From NCBI RefSeq assembly GCF_004402045.1, contig NZ_SOMG01000017.1, positions 1 to 64,000 on the forward strand: a stretch of DNA of 64,000 nt, given 5' to 3'. Positions 61,636 through 64,000 of this stretch are shown here, piece by piece. Origin of the DNA: Lelliottia nimipressuralis. GTDB taxonomy: Bacteria; Pseudomonadota; Gammaproteobacteria; Enterobacterales; Enterobacteriaceae. The notes beneath the pieces are model-generated. The model was given only the letters and a program-made list of their open reading frames with translations, was not told the DNA's origin and did not search any database. Position 1 is the first letter of the stretch, and each line of letters starts with the position of its first letter. The translations under genes were made by a program, and so were the position numbers.

Positions 61636-62397
61636 ATGTCTAAGTCTGATGTTTTTCATCTCGGCCTCACCAAAAACGATTTACAAGGGGCTACGCTCGC
61701 AATCGTCCCGGGCGATCCTGAGCGTGTGGAAAAGATCGCCGCGCTGATGGATAAGCCGGTCAAGCTGGCAGCTCATCGTGAATTCACCACCTGGCGTGCA
61801 GAGCTGGATGGTAAAGCCGTGATCGTGTGTTCTACCGGTATCGGTGGCCCGTCTACTTCTATTGCTGTTGAAGAGCTGGCGCAGCTGGGCATTCGTACTT
61901 TCCTGCGTATCGGTACCACCGGCGCTATTCAGCCGCATATCAACGTTGGTGATGTGCTGGTCACGACCGCGTCCGTGCGTCTGGACGGGGCGAGCCTGCA
62001 CTTTGCACCAATGGAATTCCCGGCGGTGGCTGATTTCGAATGTACGACTGCGTTGGTTGAAGCCGCGAAATCCGTAGGCGCAACCACCCACGTGGGCGTA
62101 ACCGCCTCTTCCGACACCTTCTACCCGGGCCAGGAACGTTACGACACCTTCTCAGGCCGCGTAGTCAGCCGCTTCAAAGGCTCAATGGAAGAGTGGCAGT
62201 CCATGGGCGTGATGAACTACGAAATGGAATCCGCAACGCTGCTGACCATGTGCGCAAGCCAGGGTCTGCGTGCCGGTATGGTGGCGGGCGTTATCGTCAA
62301 CCGTACCCAGCAGGAGATCCCGAACGCCGAAACCATGAAGCAGACCGAAAGTCATGCGGTAAAAATAGTGGTGGAAGCCGCGCGTCGCCTGATCTAA
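61636..62397 (+). CDS. udp: Uridine phosphorylase
   Basis: A 253-residue hexameric nucleoside phosphorylase that cleaves uridine to uracil and ribose-1-phosphate. Motifs: [14 protein letters not shown] (phosphate site), [12 protein letters not shown] and [25 protein letters not shown] ribose-binding residues. RBS GAGGAG is 8 bases upstream. Under CRP/CytR control. Confidence 0.97.
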   Translation: MSKSDVFHLGLTKNDLQGATLAIVPGDPERVEKIAALMDKPVKLAAHREFTTWRAELDGKAVIVCSTGIGGPSTSIAVEELAQLGIRTFLRIGTTGAIQPHINVGDVLVTTASVRLDGASLHFAPMEFPAVADFECTTALVEAAKSVGATTHVGVTASSDTFYPGQERYDTFSGRVVSRFKGSMEEWQSMGVMNYEMESATLLTMCASQGLRAGMVAGVIVNRTQQEIPNAETMKQTESHAVKIVVEAARRLI

Positions 62398-62414
62398 TCC
62401 TCTCTTCTGAAAAC

Positions 62415-62445
62415 AAAGGCCGACACGTTCGGCCTTTATTTTTTG
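62415..62445 (+). terminator. udp terminator
   Basis: AAAGGCCGA, a 5-base loop and TCGGCCTTT, then ATTTTTT. It starts 18 bases after the udp stop codon. Confidence 0.92.
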
Positions 62446-62536
62446 CGTAGCGCCTCGCAGGAAAACCCTTTCAAACTGGACGTTTATACAGCACAATTCT
62501 ATTTTGTGCGGGTAATACGTTGATGCAGGGGGCATT

Positions 62537-63994
62537 GTGGATATCTCAGTCCTGATTTATGCGGTGATTGCGCTGGCGGGCGTGGCGATAGGCTGGCTCA
62601 TTTCCAGCTATCAGCATGCACAGCAGAAGGCCGACCAGCTGGCCGAGCGAGAAGAGATAGTCGCCGATTTAAGCGCGGCAAAACAGCAGCTTGCTCTGAG
62701 TGAACACTGGCGAGATGAGTGTGAACTGCTCAATAACGAGCTGCGCAATCTGCGTGATATCAACACCTCACTGGAGGCCGATCTCCGCGAAGTGACCACC
62801 CGCCTCGAATCCACCCAGCTTCATGCGGAAGACAAAATCCGCCAGATGATCAACAGCGAGCAGCGCCTCAGCGAACAGTTTGAGAACCTCGCCAACCGTA
62901 TTTTCGAGCACAGCAACCGCCGCGTTGACGAACAGAACCGCCAGAGCCTGAACAGCCTGCTGACGCCGCTGCGCGAACAGCTGGATGGTTTTCGCCGCCA
63001 GGTGCAGGACAGCTTTGGCCAGGAAGCCCGCGAACGTCACACGCTGGCGCATGAGATTCGCAATCTTCAGCAGCTGAATGCGCAAATGGCACAGGAAGCG
63101 GTAAACCTGACCCGCGCGCTTAAAGGGGATAACAAAACGCAGGGCAACTGGGGAGAAGTGGTGCTGACCCGCGTACTGGAAGCCTCTGGCCTGCGGGAAG
63201 GGTATGAATACGAAACGCAGGTGAGTATCGAAAACGATGCCCGCTCGCGTATGCAACCGGATGTGATTGTGCGGCTGCCGCAGGGCAAAGATGTGGTGAT
63301 TGACGCCAAAATGACGCTCGTTGCCTACGAACGTTACTTTAATGCGGAAGATGACTACACGCGTGAGTCTGCCCTCCAGGAGCACATAGCCTCCGTGCGT
63401 AACCACATTCGCCTGCTCGGCAGAAAAGACTATCAGCAGCTGCCGGGGCTCCGCTCGCTCGACTATGTATTGATGTTTATTCCTGTTGAGCCGGCGTTCC
63501 TGCTGGCGCTGGACAGACAGCCTGAACTAATCACCGAAGCGCTGAAAAATAACATTATGCTGGTGAGTCCAACCACGTTGCTGGTGGCCCTGCGGACGAT
63601 TTCAAACCTGTGGCGCTATGAACACCAGAGCCGTAATGCCCAGCAGATCGCCGATCGCGCCAGCAAGCTGTACGATAAAATGCGCCTGTTCGTGGACGAT
63701 ATGTCTTCCGTTGGGCAAAGCCTGGATCGCGCGCAGGATAACTATCGTCAGGCAATGAAAAAACTCTCTTCTGGGCGCGGCAATCTGCTTGCACAAGCCG
63801 AAGCTTTCCGCAGCCTGGGGGTGGAGGTCAAACGCGAGATTAATCCGGAATTGGTTGAACAGGCCACAGAGCAGGATGAAGAGTTCAGGCTGCGTGAGGG
63901 CGCTGTTGGGCAAAATACTGGCAGTGAAGACAACGATTTAGCGGCGGAATTATCGCCAGAGTCGTCGCCAGCGCGTTTCTTTCGCGGTGGTTGA
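62537..63994 (+). CDS. rmuC: DNA recombination protein RmuC
   Basis: A 485-residue RmuC protein. An N-terminal membrane anchor (about residues 2-25) leads into a long coiled coil (about 28-190, repeated Gln, Glu and Leu heptads) and then the restriction-endonuclease-like domain with GNWGEVVLTRVLEASGL and PDVIVRLPQGKDVVIDAKM. It limits inversions between short repeats in E. coli; recent work also links RmuC to anti-phage nuclease activity. GTG start. The C-terminal 30 residues are acidic and disordered. Confidence 0.95.
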   Translation: MDISVLIYAVIALAGVAIGWLISSYQHAQQKADQLAEREEIVADLSAAKQQLALSEHWRDECELLNNELRNLRDINTSLEADLREVTTRLESTQLHAEDKIRQMINSEQRLSEQFENLANRIFEHSNRRVDEQNRQSLNSLLTPLREQLDGFRRQVQDSFGQEARERHTLAHEIRNLQQLNAQMAQEAVNLTRALKGDNKTQGNWGEVVLTRVLEASGLREGYEYETQVSIENDARSRMQPDVIVRLPQGKDVVIDAKMTLVAYERYFNAEDDYTRESALQEHIASVRNHIRLLGRKDYQQLPGLRSLDYVLMFIPVEPAFLLALDRQPELITEALKNNIMLVSPTTLLVALRTISNLWRYEHQSRNAQQIADRASKLYDKMRLFVDDMSSVGQSLDRAQDNYRQAMKKLSSGRGNLLAQAEAFRSLGVEVKREINPELVEQATEQDEEFRLREGAVGQNTGSEDNDLAAELSPESSPARFFRGG

Positions 63995-64000
63995 ATCGTA

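Overview
The window is a stretch of enterobacterial chromosome that keeps the gene order of Escherichia coli K-12 from the end of the rrnC-type rRNA operon through rmuC. Protein lengths and motifs match E. coli almost gene for gene, but codons and several junctions differ. I infer a member of the Enterobacteriaceae close to Enterobacter. The genus cannot be fixed from the sequence alone. I see no insertion sequence, prophage, CRISPR array or plasmid gene; nearly everything is core genome.

Layout: (1) 1-370, the 3' end of 5S rRNA plus tRNA-Asp and tRNA-Trp. (2) 430-3260, hdfR, maoP and comM. (3) 3500-12700, branched-chain amino acid synthesis: attenuator leader ilvL, micro-ORF ilvX, then ilvGMEDA with an intact ilvG, then divergent ilvY/ilvC. 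(4) 12790-20480, two tandem parvulin genes (ppiC and a paralogue), rep, gppA, rhlB, trxA and rho. (5) 20677-31525, the enterobacterial common antigen (ECA) operon wecA-wzzE-wecB-wecC-wecD-wecE-wzxE-wecF-wzyE-wecG. It lacks the rffG and rffH genes found between wecC and wecD in E. coli. (6) 31723-34160, the transporter yifK/thrP, tRNA genes for Arg, His, Leu and Pro, and the small RNA GlmZ. (7) 34199-41195, the hemCDXY operon on the minus strand, divergent from cyaA. (8) 41291-48676, cyaY, lptM, the dapF-yigA-xerC-yigB cluster, uvrD and corA. (9) 48720-57300, rarD, yigI, pldA, recQ, rhtC, rhtB, pldB, yigL and bioP. (10) 57185-63994, divergent metR/metE, ysgA, udp and rmuC.

Functional links: the ilv genes form the full route from threonine and pyruvate to isoleucine and valine, with IlvY activating ilvC. 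The wec genes build lipid-linked ECA trisaccharide, flip it and polymerise it. This version must obtain dTDP-glucose 4,6-dehydratase and its partner from elsewhere in the genome. hemCD supply uroporphyrinogen III. GlmZ lies upstream of the hemY end and carries a sigma-54-type promoter with two sites matching the GlrR consensus.

Most notable: the rffGH-less ECA operon, the duplicated ppiC, the sigma-54/GlrR architecture in front of glmZ, a rho leader ORF that seems to have kept its length through compensating indels, and REP-type palindromes found only at convergent gene junctions (six of them). No wholly new system was found; the best leads are variations on known loci.
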